Below, in pieces: positions 1 to 10,171 of a stretch of 64,000 nt of DNA (its first letter is position 1; each line of letters begins with the position of its first letter). The translations under genes were made by a program, and so were the position numbers. The notes beneath the pieces were generated by a model that was given only the letters and a program-made list of their open reading frames with translations, was not told the DNA's origin and searched no databases. This stretch comes from Novosphingobium aquimarinum (GTDB lineage: Bacteria > Pseudomonadota > Alphaproteobacteria > Sphingomonadales > Sphingomonadaceae). Where the stretch lies: the NCBI RefSeq assembly GCF_009746585.1, contig NZ_WRPO01000001.1, positions 357,756 through 421,755 of the forward strand, written 5' to 3'.

Positions 1-105
1 GACGGGCATGAATGCGGGGGTGCGGATCTCGCCGCGGCGCATGCGGATGGCGCCGGTGCGGGCCTTGCCGTCGGTCGCGGCGATAGTGAAGTCGAAACGT
101 GTCAT
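1..105 (-). CDS. tgt: tRNA-guanine transglycosylase, N-terminal fragment (cut by window edge)
   Basis: Only the first 35 codons are present; the gene runs off the left edge. The translation contains [15 protein letters not shown] and then [14 protein letters not shown], the characteristic N-terminus of bacterial queuine tRNA-ribosyltransferase, which exchanges guanine-34 for preQ1 in GU(N) tRNAs. The ATG at 105 lies 60 bp after the stop of the DUF481 gene on the same strand. queA, the next enzyme of queuosine synthesis, lies 2.9 kb upstream on the same strand, which supports the call. The rest of the enzyme cannot be checked. Confidence 0.85.
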   Translation of the reverse strand, partial: MTRFDFTIAATDGKARTGAIRMRRGEIRTPAFMPV

Positions 106-165
106 GTGCGCGCCTTTAGCGAAAGGGAACGCGCGCGCGAACCGAAACCGGCATGGCGGCCGCCT

Positions 166-1089
166 TCAGAAGCCGAATACCAGCGTCGCACGTGACAGCG
201 TATCGGTGGAAAGCGCATCGGGCGGCGGGTTGGTATCGTGCTCGACCGTGTACGATAGCCGCGCCTTGATCGCCTTGGACAGCGCGCCTTCGATCGCGGT
301 CGCCGACGTGAACGTCGAATTGTCCGCTTCGACGAAGGCGTTGGCGTCCTGCGTGAACTTGAGCCGTTCGCCGATCTGCCAATCGAGATCGAGCGATGCC
401 AGCGCCGACCACTTGGTCTCGTCGGGTTCGCCGATCGCTTCGGTGCGGCGAACGGCGGGGCCGCCCTCCAGCGCCAGCGAGATATTCCCGCCGCGCAGGA
501 CCCGGTAGCCGGCACCCCCGGAGAGCGTGTAGCGCGCGGTGTAGCCCTGGAACCGGTCGCGCTCGTACTGGATCAGGCCATAGGCGTAGAGCCGGTCGTC
601 CAGAGTGAAGCGCGGGCTGTAGGCCGCGAGATACTGCTCGCGGGTCACTTTACCACGGTCCTTCTGGTAATCGACGCGCAAGCGGAGCTGATTTTCCCAG
701 ATGACCCCTTCACGCTTGAGCTTGAGACCCGCCGAAACGCCCAGCGTGCGGCTGTTGCCGGTCGAGCGGAACCCGCCCAGCTCGCCTTCGCCCTGCCAGC
801 GCTCGAACAGGCCGGCCTCCTGAATGCGCTGACGCTCGTGTTCGGCCCGGCGATCGGCGAGACGCTTGTGCTTCTTGCGATACGTGGCGAGCAGCGCGTC
901 GATCGCCTGCTCGTCATCGGGCCAGGTCTGCTTCGCGACTTTCGCCACGGTATCGAGCGATTTGCTGCTGTTTTCGAGTACCGCGGTCTCGAACATCGCG
1001 CGTACCGCATCGAGCGCCGCTGCGTGAGCCGGCGTGGCGGTCAGGAGAAACGGAACGAGCGGAAGAATGCGAAGACGGGCAGCGAACAT
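166..1089 (-). CDS. DUF481 family outer-membrane protein
   Basis: 307 aa. A signal peptide covers about residues 1-24 (LLTATPAHA cleavage region). A charged helical segment (about 45-95, rich in K, R and E) follows, then a C-terminal domain of about 200 residues of alternating beta-strands beginning near ELGGFRSTGNSRT and ending in Phe (LVFGF), as in outer-membrane barrels. This matches the DUF481 (YdiY-like) family, whose function is unknown; a salt-stress-induced outer-membrane role has been suggested. The gene sits between an ABC exporter permease (19 bp gap) and tgt on the same strand. Family assignment is firm from the repeated beta pattern; a physiological role is not. Confidence 0.75.
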   Translation of the reverse strand: MFAARLRILPLVPFLLTATPAHAAALDAVRAMFETAVLENSSKSLDTVAKVAKQTWPDDEQAIDALLATYRKKHKRLADRRAEHERQRIQEAGLFERWQGEGELGGFRSTGNSRTLGVSAGLKLKREGVIWENQLRLRVDYQKDRGKVTREQYLAAYSPRFTLDDRLYAYGLIQYERDRFQGYTARYTLSGGAGYRVLRGGNISLALEGGPAVRRTEAIGEPDETKWSALASLDLDWQIGERLKFTQDANAFVEADNSTFTSATAIEGALSKAIKARLSYTVEHDTNPPPDALSTDTLSRATLVFGF

Positions 1090-1108
1090 GAAACCGGCGA
1101 CTAGCCAA

Positions 1109-1878
1109 TCAGCTGCGCAGGCGCCACCCGGTGCGGAAGATATAGGCGATCAGCGCCACACAAGCGGCGAGAAACGCCAGCGTGAGCCCCAGCGAAAGCC
1201 AGATCGAGACGTCCGAACTGCCGTAGAACGTCCAGCGCAGGCCATTGACCAGATAGACCACCGGATTGGCCAGCGCGACGGAGCGCCAGGGCTCGGGCAA
1301 GACGTCGATCGAATAGAACGTCCCGCCAAGGAAGGTGAGCGGCATCAGGATGAGCATCGGCACGATCGAGAGCTTCTCGAAATTGTCCGCCCAGATCCCG
1401 AGGATGAAGCCGAACAGCGAGAAGCTGGCGGAGACCAGGATCACGTAGCCCACCGCCAGAATTGGATGGGCAATCGTGTAATCGACGAAGGCCGTCGCCG
1501 TAATCAGAATGATGGCCGCCAGAATCAGCGACTTCGTGGCCGCCGCGCCGACGAACCCCACCAGCGTCTCGGCCACGCCGACCGGCGCGGACAAGAGTTC
1601 GTAGATCGCTCCGGTAAAGCGCGGCATGTAGATGCCGAAGCTCGCGTTGCTGGTGCTTTCGCCCAGCAGGGTGAGCAGCAGCAAGCCGGGCACGATGAAC
1701 GCACCGTAGTTCACGCCGCCCATGCCGCCCTGCATCTGCGAGCCGATCGCCGCTCCGAACACGACGAAGTAGAGCGTGGTCGTCAGCACCGGCGCGAAAA
1801 TCGACTGCATCACCGTGCGGAAGGCCCGCATCAGTTCCTGCTTGTAGATGGTCCAGGCGCTGCGCGCATTGAAGCCGA

Positions 1879-1882
<4 letters not shown>
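1109..1882 (-). CDS. ABC-2 type transporter permease
   Basis: 257 aa integral membrane protein with about six hydrophobic segments. An N-terminal cytoplasmic stretch (IYKQELMRAFRTVMQS) is followed by TMs from about residue 25 and a typical ABC-2 permease end (VVYLVNGLRWTFYG). It is the membrane half of an efflux or export system whose ATPase is encoded immediately upstream; the ATG overlaps the ATPase stop by 4 bp (ATGA), so the two are translationally coupled. A longer reading of this frame exists upstream, but ATG at 1882 is the start that fits the family length. Substrate unknown; ABC-2 exporters of this size move drugs, lipids or polysaccharides. Confidence 0.85.
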
Positions 1883-2826
<944 letters not shown>

Positions 2827-2982
2827 TGCGGCATAGATGTGTTCGCAAGTGCAAAACGCCAAGGCCTGTTTCCAGGAGCGATGACGAATTCCGGAAAAGG
2901 CGTTTACCGCAGAACCCGTCATCCGTAGGTTTCGGCAGGCTAGCCCAGTCTCCCGACGGCATTAGCCGCATCATCAAGACTC

Positions 2983-4011
2983 TCAGGGCAGCAGCAGACT
3001 CGAATCCCCGTAGGAATAGAACCGGTACTTTTCCGCGATCGCGTGGGCATAGACCGCCTGCATCGCCTCGGTGCCCATCAGTGCCGACACCAGCATGAAC
3101 AAGGTGGAACGCGGCAGGTGGAAATTGGTCATCAGCCCATCGATGGCGCCGAAGCGGTAGCCGGGCGTGATGAAGATCGACGTGTCGCCCTCGAATGGCT
3201 GGATTGTTCCCTCGGGATCGACCGCACTCTCGAGGAGCCGCAGGCTGGTCGTGCCGACCGCGATCAGCCGGCCTCCGTTCGCGCGCACCGCGTTGAGCCG
3301 GTCGGCCGTCGCCGCATCGATCCGGCCCCATTCGGCGTGCATGCGGTGATCGTCGGTGTCGTCGGCCTTCACCGGCAGGAAGGTGCCCGCGCCGACGTGC
3401 AAGGTCAGCGTCTCGTGCGCGACACCCCGGGCATCGAGGGCCGCGACCAGTTCGGTGGTGAAATGCAGCGCCGCGGTAGGCGCGGCGACCGCGCCGTCCT
3501 GCGCCGCAAACATCGTCTGGTAATCGCGGCGGTCGTTTTCGTCGGTTTCGCGCTTGCCCGCAATGTAGGGCGGCAGCGGCATGCGACCGGCGCGTTCGAG
3601 CAGGACTTCGACCGGCTCCTCGCCCTCGAACCGCAAGGTCCAGGAGCCGTCTTCGAAACGGCTTTCGGCTAGCGCCACGACGTCTGCCGGAAACTCGACC
3701 CGATCGCCCTCGCGCAGCCGCTTGCCGTTGCGCACGAAGGCCTGCCAGCGCCGCAAGTCGAGGCGCTTGTGCAGCGTCGCACCGATCCGCGCCTCGCCGC
3801 GCCGACCTTCGAGCTGAGCGGGGATGACGCGGGTGTCATTGAACACGAGTACATCGCCGGGCCGAAGCAGATCGGGCAGATCGCGGACGTGGCGATCCGC
3901 CAGCGGCTCACCGCCGCGCGCTACCAGGATCCGCGCCGAATCGCGCGGCCGTGCCGGGCGCAGCGCGATCAGCTCGGGCGGGAGCTCGAAATCGAACAGA
4001 TCGACGCGCAT
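2983..4011 (-). CDS. queA: S-adenosylmethionine:tRNA ribosyltransferase-isomerase
   Basis: 342 aa, the usual family length. It begins [16 protein letters not shown] and carries [29 protein letters not shown] and [14 protein letters not shown], all hallmarks of QueA. The enzyme transfers and isomerises the ribosyl part of SAM to preQ1-34 in tRNA, giving epoxyqueuosine. It follows the cyclophilin gene by 9 bp on the same strand, suggesting one operon. tgt is on the same strand but separated by three unrelated genes. Cytoplasmic. Confidence 0.95.
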   Translation of the reverse strand: MRVDLFDFELPPELIALRPARPRDSARILVARGGEPLADRHVRDLPDLLRPGDVLVFNDTRVIPAQLEGRRGEARIGATLHKRLDLRRWQAFVRNGKRLREGDRVEFPADVVALAESRFEDGSWTLRFEGEEPVEVLLERAGRMPLPPYIAGKRETDENDRRDYQTMFAAQDGAVAAPTAALHFTTELVAALDARGVAHETLTLHVGAGTFLPVKADDTDDHRMHAEWGRIDAATADRLNAVRANGGRLIAVGTTSLRLLESAVDPEGTIQPFEGDTSIFITPGYRFGAIDGLMTNFHLPRSTLFMLVSALMGTEAMQAVYAHAIAEKYRFYSYGDSSLLLP

Positions 4012-4020
4012 CGCGCGCCG

Positions 4021-4680
4021 TCAGTCGGAGACCGAATTGTTGAGATCGCTCACCGAAACCGGTGCCGCAAGGCTCGGCGGCGCAGCGGGCGCGGGCTTGT
4101 TTTCCGAAGCGAGCGAGGCTTGGACGACGCGGGTGGGATTGGCGGGCGGCTCGCCGCGCTGGATCGCATCGACATACTGCATGCCGCCGATCACGCGTCC
4201 GAACACGGTGTATTTGTGATCGAGCGCGAAGCGCGGATAGAACATGATGAAGAACTGGCTGTTGGCCGAGTTCGGCTCGTTCGTGCGCGCCATCGAGACG
4301 GTGCCGCGCAAGTGCGGAACGTTGTTGAACTCGGCTTCGAGATCGGGGAGCTGCGAGCCGCCGACGCCGGTGCCCGTGGGATCGCCGGTCTGCGCCATGA
4401 AACCTTCGATCACGCGGTGGAAGATCACGCCGTTATAGAAACCCTCCTTGGTGAGTTCCTTGATTCGCGCGACGTGATTGGGCGCCCATTCGGGCATCAG
4501 CCGGATCGCGACGCGGCCACCGGTCGACAAGTCGAGCAGCAGCACGTTGTCGGGATCTTCCGCGACGTTCATGTTGACCGCCATCGTCAGCGGCTTGGGC
4601 GCTGCAGTCTCCTGCGCGGCGACCGGTGCGGATCCAAGCGCCAGGAGCATGACCAGAGGGGCGAGCAAGCGAAGCTTCAT
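4021..4680 (-). CDS. Periplasmic cyclophilin-type peptidyl-prolyl isomerase
   Basis: 219 aa from ATG at 4680, chosen because it opens with a signal peptide (MKLRLLAPLVMLLALG, cleavage near VAAQ). The cyclophilin fold is clear: FYNGVIFHRVIEGFMAQTGD with the catalytic Arg, then GTVSMARTNEPNSANSQFFI and DHKYTVFGRVIGGM. A proline/alanine-rich tail of about 30 residues follows. It should catalyse cis-trans isomerisation of prolyl bonds in exported proteins. It lies between coaD (84 bp upstream) and queA (9 bp downstream), all co-oriented. The signal peptide places it in the periplasm. Confidence 0.9.
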   Translation of the reverse strand: MKLRLLAPLVMLLALGSAPVAAQETAAPKPLTMAVNMNVAEDPDNVLLLDLSTGGRVAIRLMPEWAPNHVARIKELTKEGFYNGVIFHRVIEGFMAQTGDPTGTGVGGSQLPDLEAEFNNVPHLRGTVSMARTNEPNSANSQFFIMFYPRFALDHKYTVFGRVIGGMQYVDAIQRGEPPANPTRVVQASLASENKPAPAAPPSLAAPVSVSDLNNSVSD

Positions 4681-4764
4681 CTGTTTCTCACTGAATTCCG
4701 ACGGAGCGCGTTTGGCTCCGGCGGCGCGGATAGGCGCTCGCCGCTGTCGTGGCAATGAACGGGA

Positions 4765-5289
4765 TCAATAGTCGCCCAGTTGCCCGAGCGTCTTGATCCG
4801 AACCAAAACATCGTCGCGCACGGCAGTGCTCACGAATGGCGTGATATCGCCGCCGAACAGGGCGATTTCCTTGACCAGCTTGGAGGCGATCGGCTGCAGG
4901 CTGACGTCGGCCATCAGGAAGACGGTCTCGATGCCCGCGTTGAGCTGCTGGTTCATGCCGGCCATCTGATATTCGTATTCGAAATCGGCGACGGCGCGCA
5001 GGCCGCGCACGATCACGCTCGCGCCCTGCTTCTCGGCAAATTTCATCAGCAGCGCGTTGAATCCGACGATCGTGACGTTGTCGAGCCCCAGCGCCGCAAC
5101 TTCGCGCTCGACCATTGCAATGCGCTCATCGGGCGAAAACATAGGATTTTTCGAGATATTGGTGGTCACGCCGATGATCAGCCGATCGACCAGCTTGGCA
5201 CCGCGCCGGATAATGTCCGAATGGCCCCGAGTGATCGGATCGAAAGTGCCGGGATAAACTCCAATACGTTCGCCTGCCGTTTGCGGCAT
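4765..5289 (-). CDS. coaD: Phosphopantetheine adenylyltransferase
   Basis: 174 aa. It shows the nucleotidyltransferase signature GVYPGTFDPITRGH (T/HxGH), VIVRGLRAVADFEYE, and the C-terminal FVSTAVRDDV segment corresponding to ISSTxVR. It makes dephospho-CoA from 4-phosphopantetheine and ATP. The start ATG shares one base with the ispA stop (TGATG), so translation is probably coupled to ispA. It is slightly longer at the C-terminus than E. coli CoaD (about 160 aa). Confidence 0.95.
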   Translation of the reverse strand: MPQTAGERIGVYPGTFDPITRGHSDIIRRGAKLVDRLIIGVTTNISKNPMFSPDERIAMVEREVAALGLDNVTIVGFNALLMKFAEKQGASVIVRGLRAVADFEYEYQMAGMNQQLNAGIETVFLMADVSLQPIASKLVKEIALFGGDITPFVSTAVRDDVLVRIKTLGQLGDY

Positions 5290-6194
5290 CAATGGTCCCT
5301 CTCCACGATATATCGCGCCAGCGCGCGCAGTACGTCCGCCTCGCTGCCGTGGCTCGCGAGGTGCGATACAGCCTGCTCGACCAGCATTTTTGCCTGATCG
5401 CGCGCGCGGTCCGGACCCAGCAGCGATACGAAGGTCGCCTTGCCCGCCACGGCGTCCTTGCCGACCGCCTTGCCTGCTACCGAGGCATCGCCTTCGTGAT
5501 CGATGAGATCGTCCGCGATCTGGAATGCGAGGCCGATATCGCGCGCATAGCCGCGCAAGTGCGTGCGGCCCTCTAAGGGCACGTGCCCCAGGATCGCGCC
5601 CATCTCGATCGCCCCGCCGAGCAAGGCACCGGTCTTGAGCTGTTGCAGCCGCGTCACTGTCGGCAAGTCGAACTCGGAATTTTCGGCCACGAGATCCATC
5701 ATCTGGCCCCCCGCCATGCCGGACAGACCGCTGGCGCCTCCCAATGTGCGGACCAGCTCGATGCGCACGAACGGATCCGCGCTGGTTGCGGGATCGGCGA
5801 GGACTTCGAAGGCGAAGTCGTGCAGCGCGTCGCCCGCCAGCACGGCGGTCGCCTCGTCGAACGCGACATGCAGCGTCGGCTTGCCGTGGCGCAGGGCATC
5901 GTCGTCCATGCACGGCAGATCGTCGTGGATCAGCGAGTAGACGTGGATCGCCTCGATCGCCGCGCCGGCGCGCACCGCCGCATTGCGATCGACGCCGTAC
6001 ATCGCGGCTGTCGCGGACAGCAACAAGGGTCGCACGCGCTTGCCGCCGCCAATGGTCGCATAGCGCATGGCCTCGACCAGCCGGTCGCGGGCATCGTCCG
6101 GCACGGGCAGGAGCGCATCGAAAGCGGCATCGATATCGGCCGCAATCTGCGCGAGGCTATCCGCCAGTAGCGATTCGATCACCGCCACGGACAT
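5289..6194 (-). CDS. ispA: Farnesyl diphosphate synthase (polyprenyl synthetase)
   Basis: 301 aa, the normal length. The first aspartate-rich motif is SLIHDDLPCMDDD and the second is FQIADDLIDHEGD; GGGKRVRPLL lies near residue 50. A short-chain prenyl synthase adds IPP to DMAPP/GPP to make FPP for undecaprenyl, quinone and carotenoid synthesis. It is the middle gene of xseB-ispA-coaD, 3 bp after the xseB stop and overlapping coaD by one base. The xseB-ispA pairing is very common in proteobacteria, where it often precedes dxs; here coaD follows instead. Confidence 0.93.
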   Translation of the reverse strand: MSVAVIESLLADSLAQIAADIDAAFDALLPVPDDARDRLVEAMRYATIGGGKRVRPLLLSATAAMYGVDRNAAVRAGAAIEAIHVYSLIHDDLPCMDDDALRHGKPTLHVAFDEATAVLAGDALHDFAFEVLADPATSADPFVRIELVRTLGGASGLSGMAGGQMMDLVAENSEFDLPTVTRLQQLKTGALLGGAIEMGAILGHVPLEGRTHLRGYARDIGLAFQIADDLIDHEGDASVAGKAVGKDAVAGKATFVSLLGPDRARDQAKMLVEQAVSHLASHGSEADVLRALARYIVERDH

Positions 6195-6197
6195 CCC

Positions 6198-6452
6198 TTA
6201 GCGTTCGACGGCATCGAAGGGCTGCGTTCCGGCGGGAGCACCGTCGGCGCCCTGGACGATACGCTCGATTCGCGCCTGGGCGCTGTCGAGCCGCGCCTGG
6301 CAATGGCGGCGCAATGCCTCCCCGCGCTCGTACAGCGAAATGGAATCGTCGAGCGGCACATCGCCGCTCTCGAGTTTACGAACGACATCCTCGAGTGCGC
6401 GCAAGGCGTCCTCGAAGGTCATTTCGGCGATGTCGGCGCTGTCCTGCGTCAT
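6198..6452 (-). CDS. xseB: Exodeoxyribonuclease VII small subunit
   Basis: 84 aa from ATG at 6452 ([11 protein letters not shown]). The conserved [28 protein letters not shown] region and [12 protein letters not shown] define XseB. It is the small helical subunit of the nuclease that degrades single-stranded DNA with XseA, which is not in this window. A TTG at 6464 in frame could add four residues, but the ATG is more likely. First gene of the minus-strand run; purL diverges from it across about 140 bp. Confidence 0.93.
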   Translation of the reverse strand: MTQDSADIAEMTFEDALRALEDVVRKLESGDVPLDDSISLYERGEALRRHCQARLDSAQARIERIVQGADGAPAGTQPFDAVER

Positions 6453-6591
6453 ATTGGCGAGCAATGGCGGGGCTGAGCGCGAGGGTCAAGCATGGCGATG
6501 CACAGTCTCCGGTTACGGGGCGCCCAAACTGGCACGACACCGCTCATCTGAGTCTGGCGTGGGCGCGCCCTGCCCGCTAAGGCGCCGTCCC

Positions 6592-8811
6592 ATGTCCACG
6601 ATCACGCCTGAAGTCGTCGAAGCCCACGGGCTCAATCCCGAAGAGTACGAGCGCGTCCTCCATGCGCTAGGCCGCGAGCCGAACCTCGTGGAACTCGGTA
6701 TTTTCTCGGTGATGTGGTCCGAGCATTGCTCGTACAAGTCGAGCCGGGTGCATTTGAAGAAGCTGCCGACCGAAGCGCCCTGGGTGATCTGCGGCCCCGG
6801 CGAGAACGCCGGCGTAATCGATATTGGCGATGGTCAGGCAGCCATCTTCAAGATGGAGAGCCACAACCACCCGAGCTACATCGAGCCCTACCAGGGCGCG
6901 GCGACCGGGGTCGGCGGCATCCTGCGCGACGTGTTCACGATGGGCGCGCGGCCTGTTGCCAACCTGAACGCGCTGCGCTTCGGTCGGCCCGACCATCCCA
7001 AGATGAAGCACCTCGTCCAAGGCGTGGTATCGGGTATCGGCGGCTACGGGAACTGTGTGGGCGTGCCGACGGTCGGCGGCGAGACCAATTTCCACAAGGC
7101 CTACGACGGCAACATTCTCGTCAACGCGATGACGGTCGGCGTCGCCGATGCGGCCCGCATTTTCTATTCAGCGGCGACGGGCGTGGGCAATCCGATTGTT
7201 TACGTCGGCTCCAAGACCGGGCGTGACGGCATCCACGGCGCCACCATGGCCAGCGCCGACTTCGACGAGAATTCGGACGAGAAGCGCCCCACTGTGCAGG
7301 TCGGTGATCCTTTCACCGAAAAGCTGCTGATCGAGGCCTGCCTCGAACTGATGGCGACCGACGCCATCGTTGCGATCCAGGACATGGGCGCGGCGGGCCT
7401 GACCTCATCCTCAGTCGAAATGGCGAGCAAGGGCGGCGCGGGCATTCGGCTCGACATGAATAAGGTGCCGTGCCGCGAAGAGGCTATGACGCCTTACGAA
7501 ATGATGCTGAGCGAGAGCCAGGAGCGCATGCTCATCGTGCTCGTGCCCGGCAAGGAGGCGATGGCCGAGGCGATCTTCCGCAAGTGGGAGCTGGATTTCG
7601 CAGTGATCGGCGAAGTCACCGACACCGGGCACATGGTGCTCGAATTCGACGGCGAAGTGGTGTGCGACATCCCGCTCGCGCCGCTGGCCGACGATGCGCC
7701 CGAATACGACCGCCCGCATGTCGACGCCGCCGCCTACCACGAGTGGGCCGGCGTCCCCGAACTCGGCGCGATTCCCGAGTGCACCGACGTCGCGGCCGAT
7801 CTACTGCGGATGATGGGCTCCCCCGATCTCGCCTCGCGCAAGTGGATCTGGGAGCAGTACGACAGCCAGGTCGGCGCGGACACGCTGCAGAAGCCCGGTG
7901 GCGATGCGGCAGTGGTGCGTGTTCATGGCACGCGCAAGGCGCTCGCGATGAGCACCGACTGCAGCCCGCGCTATTGCTACGCCGATCCGCGCGAGGGCGG
8001 CAAGCAGGCCGTCGCCGAGACCTGGCGCAACATCTGCGCGGTGGGCGCCAAGCCGCTCGCGATCACCAATTGCCTCAACTTCGCCAATCCGCAGCGGCCA
8101 GAGATCATGGCGCAGATCGTCGGCTGCCTCACCGGCATGGGCGAAGCCTGCCGCGCGCTCGACTACCCGATCGTGTCCGGCAACGTCTCGCTTTACAACG
8201 AAAGCAAGGCGACCGGCGGCGGTTCGGCGATCCTGCCCACCCCCGCGATCGGCGGGGTCGGCCTGCTCGACGATCACGAGACGATGGCGACGATCGGCTT
8301 CAAGGCGCCCGGCGAAACGATCGTCTTGATTGGCGGCGAATCCGGCCATCTCGGCCAGTCGCTGTGGCTGCGCGAAATCCATGGCCGCGAGGAAGGCATG
8401 CCGCCGCCGGTCGGCCTCGACCTCGAACGGCGCGCGGGCGACCATATCCGCGCGGCCATCGCCTCGGGTTCGCTGAGCGCGGTTCACGATTGCTCCGATG
8501 GCGGCCTCGCGGTCGCGCTGGCGGAAATGGCGTTGGCGGGCGGGATCGGCTGCAGTGTCGCGATGCCGGCCGCACGCGACGTCGCCGCCGCATTCTGGTT
8601 CGGGGAGGACCAGGCGCGCTATGTGGTCACCACGAGCGATGCCGCCACGGTGATCGCCGAGGCCGAACGGGCCGGCCTCGCGGCGATCGCTCTGGGCGAA
8701 ACCGGCGGCGAAACCCTCGTATTCCGCAGCAAAGCCGGCGAATCGCGGATCGAACTCGCGCGCTTGCGGCAGGCACACGAAGCCTTTTTTCGCGACTGGA
8801 TGGACGCCTGA
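6592..8811 (+). CDS. purL: Phosphoribosylformylglycinamidine synthase, large subunit (small-type PurL)
   Basis: 739 aa, the length of the small PurL that works with separate PurS and PurQ. The C-terminal glutamine amidotransferase domain of the long enzyme is absent, so ammonia must come from PurQ elsewhere. Visible motifs include [49 protein letters not shown] and [16 protein letters not shown]. It converts FGAR to FGAM in purine synthesis. The ATG at 6592 is chosen from the family N-terminus ([14 protein letters not shown]); a long upstream in-frame reading is not PurL-like. Divergent from xseB. Confidence 0.95.
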   Translation: MSTITPEVVEAHGLNPEEYERVLHALGREPNLVELGIFSVMWSEHCSYKSSRVHLKKLPTEAPWVICGPGENAGVIDIGDGQAAIFKMESHNHPSYIEPYQGAATGVGGILRDVFTMGARPVANLNALRFGRPDHPKMKHLVQGVVSGIGGYGNCVGVPTVGGETNFHKAYDGNILVNAMTVGVADAARIFYSAATGVGNPIVYVGSKTGRDGIHGATMASADFDENSDEKRPTVQVGDPFTEKLLIEACLELMATDAIVAIQDMGAAGLTSSSVEMASKGGAGIRLDMNKVPCREEAMTPYEMMLSESQERMLIVLVPGKEAMAEAIFRKWELDFAVIGEVTDTGHMVLEFDGEVVCDIPLAPLADDAPEYDRPHVDAAAYHEWAGVPELGAIPECTDVAADLLRMMGSPDLASRKWIWEQYDSQVGADTLQKPGGDAAVVRVHGTRKALAMSTDCSPRYCYADPREGGKQAVAETWRNICAVGAKPLAITNCLNFANPQRPEIMAQIVGCLTGMGEACRALDYPIVSGNVSLYNESKATGGGSAILPTPAIGGVGLLDDHETMATIGFKAPGETIVLIGGESGHLGQSLWLREIHGREEGMPPPVGLDLERRAGDHIRAAIASGSLSAVHDCSDGGLAVALAEMALAGGIGCSVAMPAARDVAAAFWFGEDQARYVVTTSDAATVIAEAERAGLAAIALGETGGETLVFRSKAGESRIELARLRQAHEAFFRDWMDA

Positions 8812-8907
8812 TTCCAGGCAATCGCCAGCTTCGCGATTTTTGTTGTCAAACCAGCGGCTTGGGATAGCAATCGCACCTGTGGAATCGTCCACTGGGGTGT
8901 CTGAAAC

Positions 8908-9267
8908 ATGAAAAGCTATGGATTTGCCATCGCGCTGGCGACGGCCGGTTTTGCCGTGCCGGCCCATGCCTCCGATGAAGTTCTCACCATCATCAACCGC
9001 ACCGGCTACACGATCGCGGAAGTCTATGTCGCTCCGACCGCAAGCGACGACTGGGAGGAAGACGTTCTTACCGACGACGTCCTCGAAGACGGCGCGCGGA
9101 CCAATATCGACATGAGCCATTCGGAAGACACGTGCCGCTGGGATGTGCGCGTCGTCTATGACGATGGCGATGACGCCTACTGGCGCAAGCTCGATTTCTG
9201 CGAGATGTCGCGGATCGTTCTCCGCTACAATCAGAAGTCCGGGGAAACCTGGGCGACTTTCGAATGA
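8908..9267 (+). CDS. Small exported protein of unknown function
   Basis: 119 aa with a clear signal peptide (residues 1-21, cleavage after PAHA). The mature part (LTIINRTGYTIAEVYVAP then DWEEDVLTDDVLEDG) is acidic, predicted all-beta, and has two cysteines in the second half (DTCRWDVRVVYDD and KLDFCEMS) that could form a disulfide. Small periplasmic proteins with an N-R/N-T-G-Y-T-I start and a DVL-DG loop occur in several alphaproteobacteria, but I know no function. It has its own 96-bp upstream region after purL and converges on serB. Confidence 0.7.
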   Translation: MKSYGFAIALATAGFAVPAHASDEVLTIINRTGYTIAEVYVAPTASDDWEEDVLTDDVLEDGARTNIDMSHSEDTCRWDVRVVYDDGDDAYWRKLDFCEMSRIVLRYNQKSGETWATFE

Positions 9268-9275
9268 GATGAGGC

Positions 9276-9299
9276 GGTCGAAGGCGTCAGCCTTCGACC
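9276..9299. terminator. Hairpin between convergent genes
   Basis: A perfect 10-bp stem (GGTCGAAGGC with GCCTTCGACC) and a 4-base loop lie between the small exported protein gene and serB and include the last codons of serB. There is no T-tract on either side, so it is at best a weak bidirectional terminator. Confidence 0.4.
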
Positions 9300-10171
9300 C
9301 AGTCGCGCTCGCGAATTCCGAGCAGGCGTAGCACCGCAGTCAGATCGCCGCGATCGATCCAGCCGTTCGCGGCAGCTCGTGCCTTGGGCTTGGCCTTGAA
9401 CGCGATCCCGTACGTCGCCGCCTCCAGCATCGGGATGTCATTGGCGCCATCGCCGGTGGCGAGGCTGGTTGCCTGATCGCCGAACGGCTCGAGTTCGGCC
9501 AGCAGCGTCGCTTTCTTCACCGCGCTATCGGTGATCGGGCCGACGAGGCCACCGGTCAGCTTGCCGTCCGCCACTTCGAGCCGATTTCCCACGACATGCT
9601 CGAAACCCAGCATCCCGGCGACCGGATCGGCGAAATGGTGAAACCCGCCGGTTACCAAAACCGTGCGGCAGCCATGCGCGCGCAGCGTCGCGACGAGCGT
9701 GCGCGCGCCGTCCATCGGGCGGATCCGATCGGCTAGGCAGTCATCGATCGCTGTTTCGGCCAAGCCTTCGAGCAGCCCCACGCGCTCGCGCAGCGCCGCC
9801 TCGAAATCGAGCTCGCCTTGCATCGCGCGTTCGGTGATGGCGGCGATTTGCGGCTTGAGACCGGCGAAATCGGCCAGTTCGTCGATGCACTCCTGCCCGA
9901 TCATGGTCGAATCCATGTCGGAGATGAACACCGAGGGAACGACGGGTTCGTCCGGACAGACCAGCCCGTCGGATGGTGCGAAGCAGGAATCGAGAACTTC
10001 GCGCAGGGCAAGCGCATCGTCGTCGGGCGAAGCGATTTCCATCGTCTGTCCGCAGAAATCCAGCATCGCGGCACTGGCAAAGCGAACGCCGCGCTCGGCG
10101 GCGGCGGCTTGGGCGGCGGCCATGCGTGTGTTCAGTTGGTCGGGCTCTGCTATCAGCCGGGCAATGAGCAA
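9287..10171 (-). CDS. serB: Phosphoserine phosphatase
   Basis: 294 aa from a TTG start at 10171, chosen because AGAGGA lies about 8 bases upstream and the protein then begins (M)LIARLIAEPD, as in this family. The HAD motifs are clear: DMDSTMIGQECIDELADFAG (motif I), LVTGGFHHFADPVAGMLGF (motif II), and ATGDGANDIPMLEAATYGIAFKA (motif III/IV, read as two halves), preceded by a degenerate ACT-like N-terminus. It removes phosphate from phosphoserine in the last step of serine synthesis. The start region overlaps the divergent miaA start by 8 bp. Confidence 0.92.
   Translation of the reverse strand: MLIARLIAEPDQLNTRMAAAQAAAAERGVRFASAAMLDFCGQTMEIASPDDDALALREVLDSCFAPSDGLVCPDEPVVPSVFISDMDSTMIGQECIDELADFAGLKPQIAAITERAMQGELDFEAALRERVGLLEGLAETAIDDCLADRIRPMDGARTLVATLRAHGCRTVLVTGGFHHFADPVAGMLGFEHVVGNRLEVADGKLTGGLVGPITDSAVKKATLLAELEPFGDQATSLATGDGANDIPMLEAATYGIAFKAKPKARAAANGWIDRGDLTAVLRLLGIRERDWVEG

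Noticed and set aside
6340..6591. N-terminal extension of purL
   Set aside because: Runs antisense through xseB and does not resemble PurL; ATG at 6592 gives the exact family N-terminus.
7801..9120. Long open frame on the minus strand opposite purL
   Set aside because: Low-complexity Arg/Gly/Ala-rich reading that mirrors purL codon structure; GC-rich genomes give many such antisense frames. purL is unambiguous.
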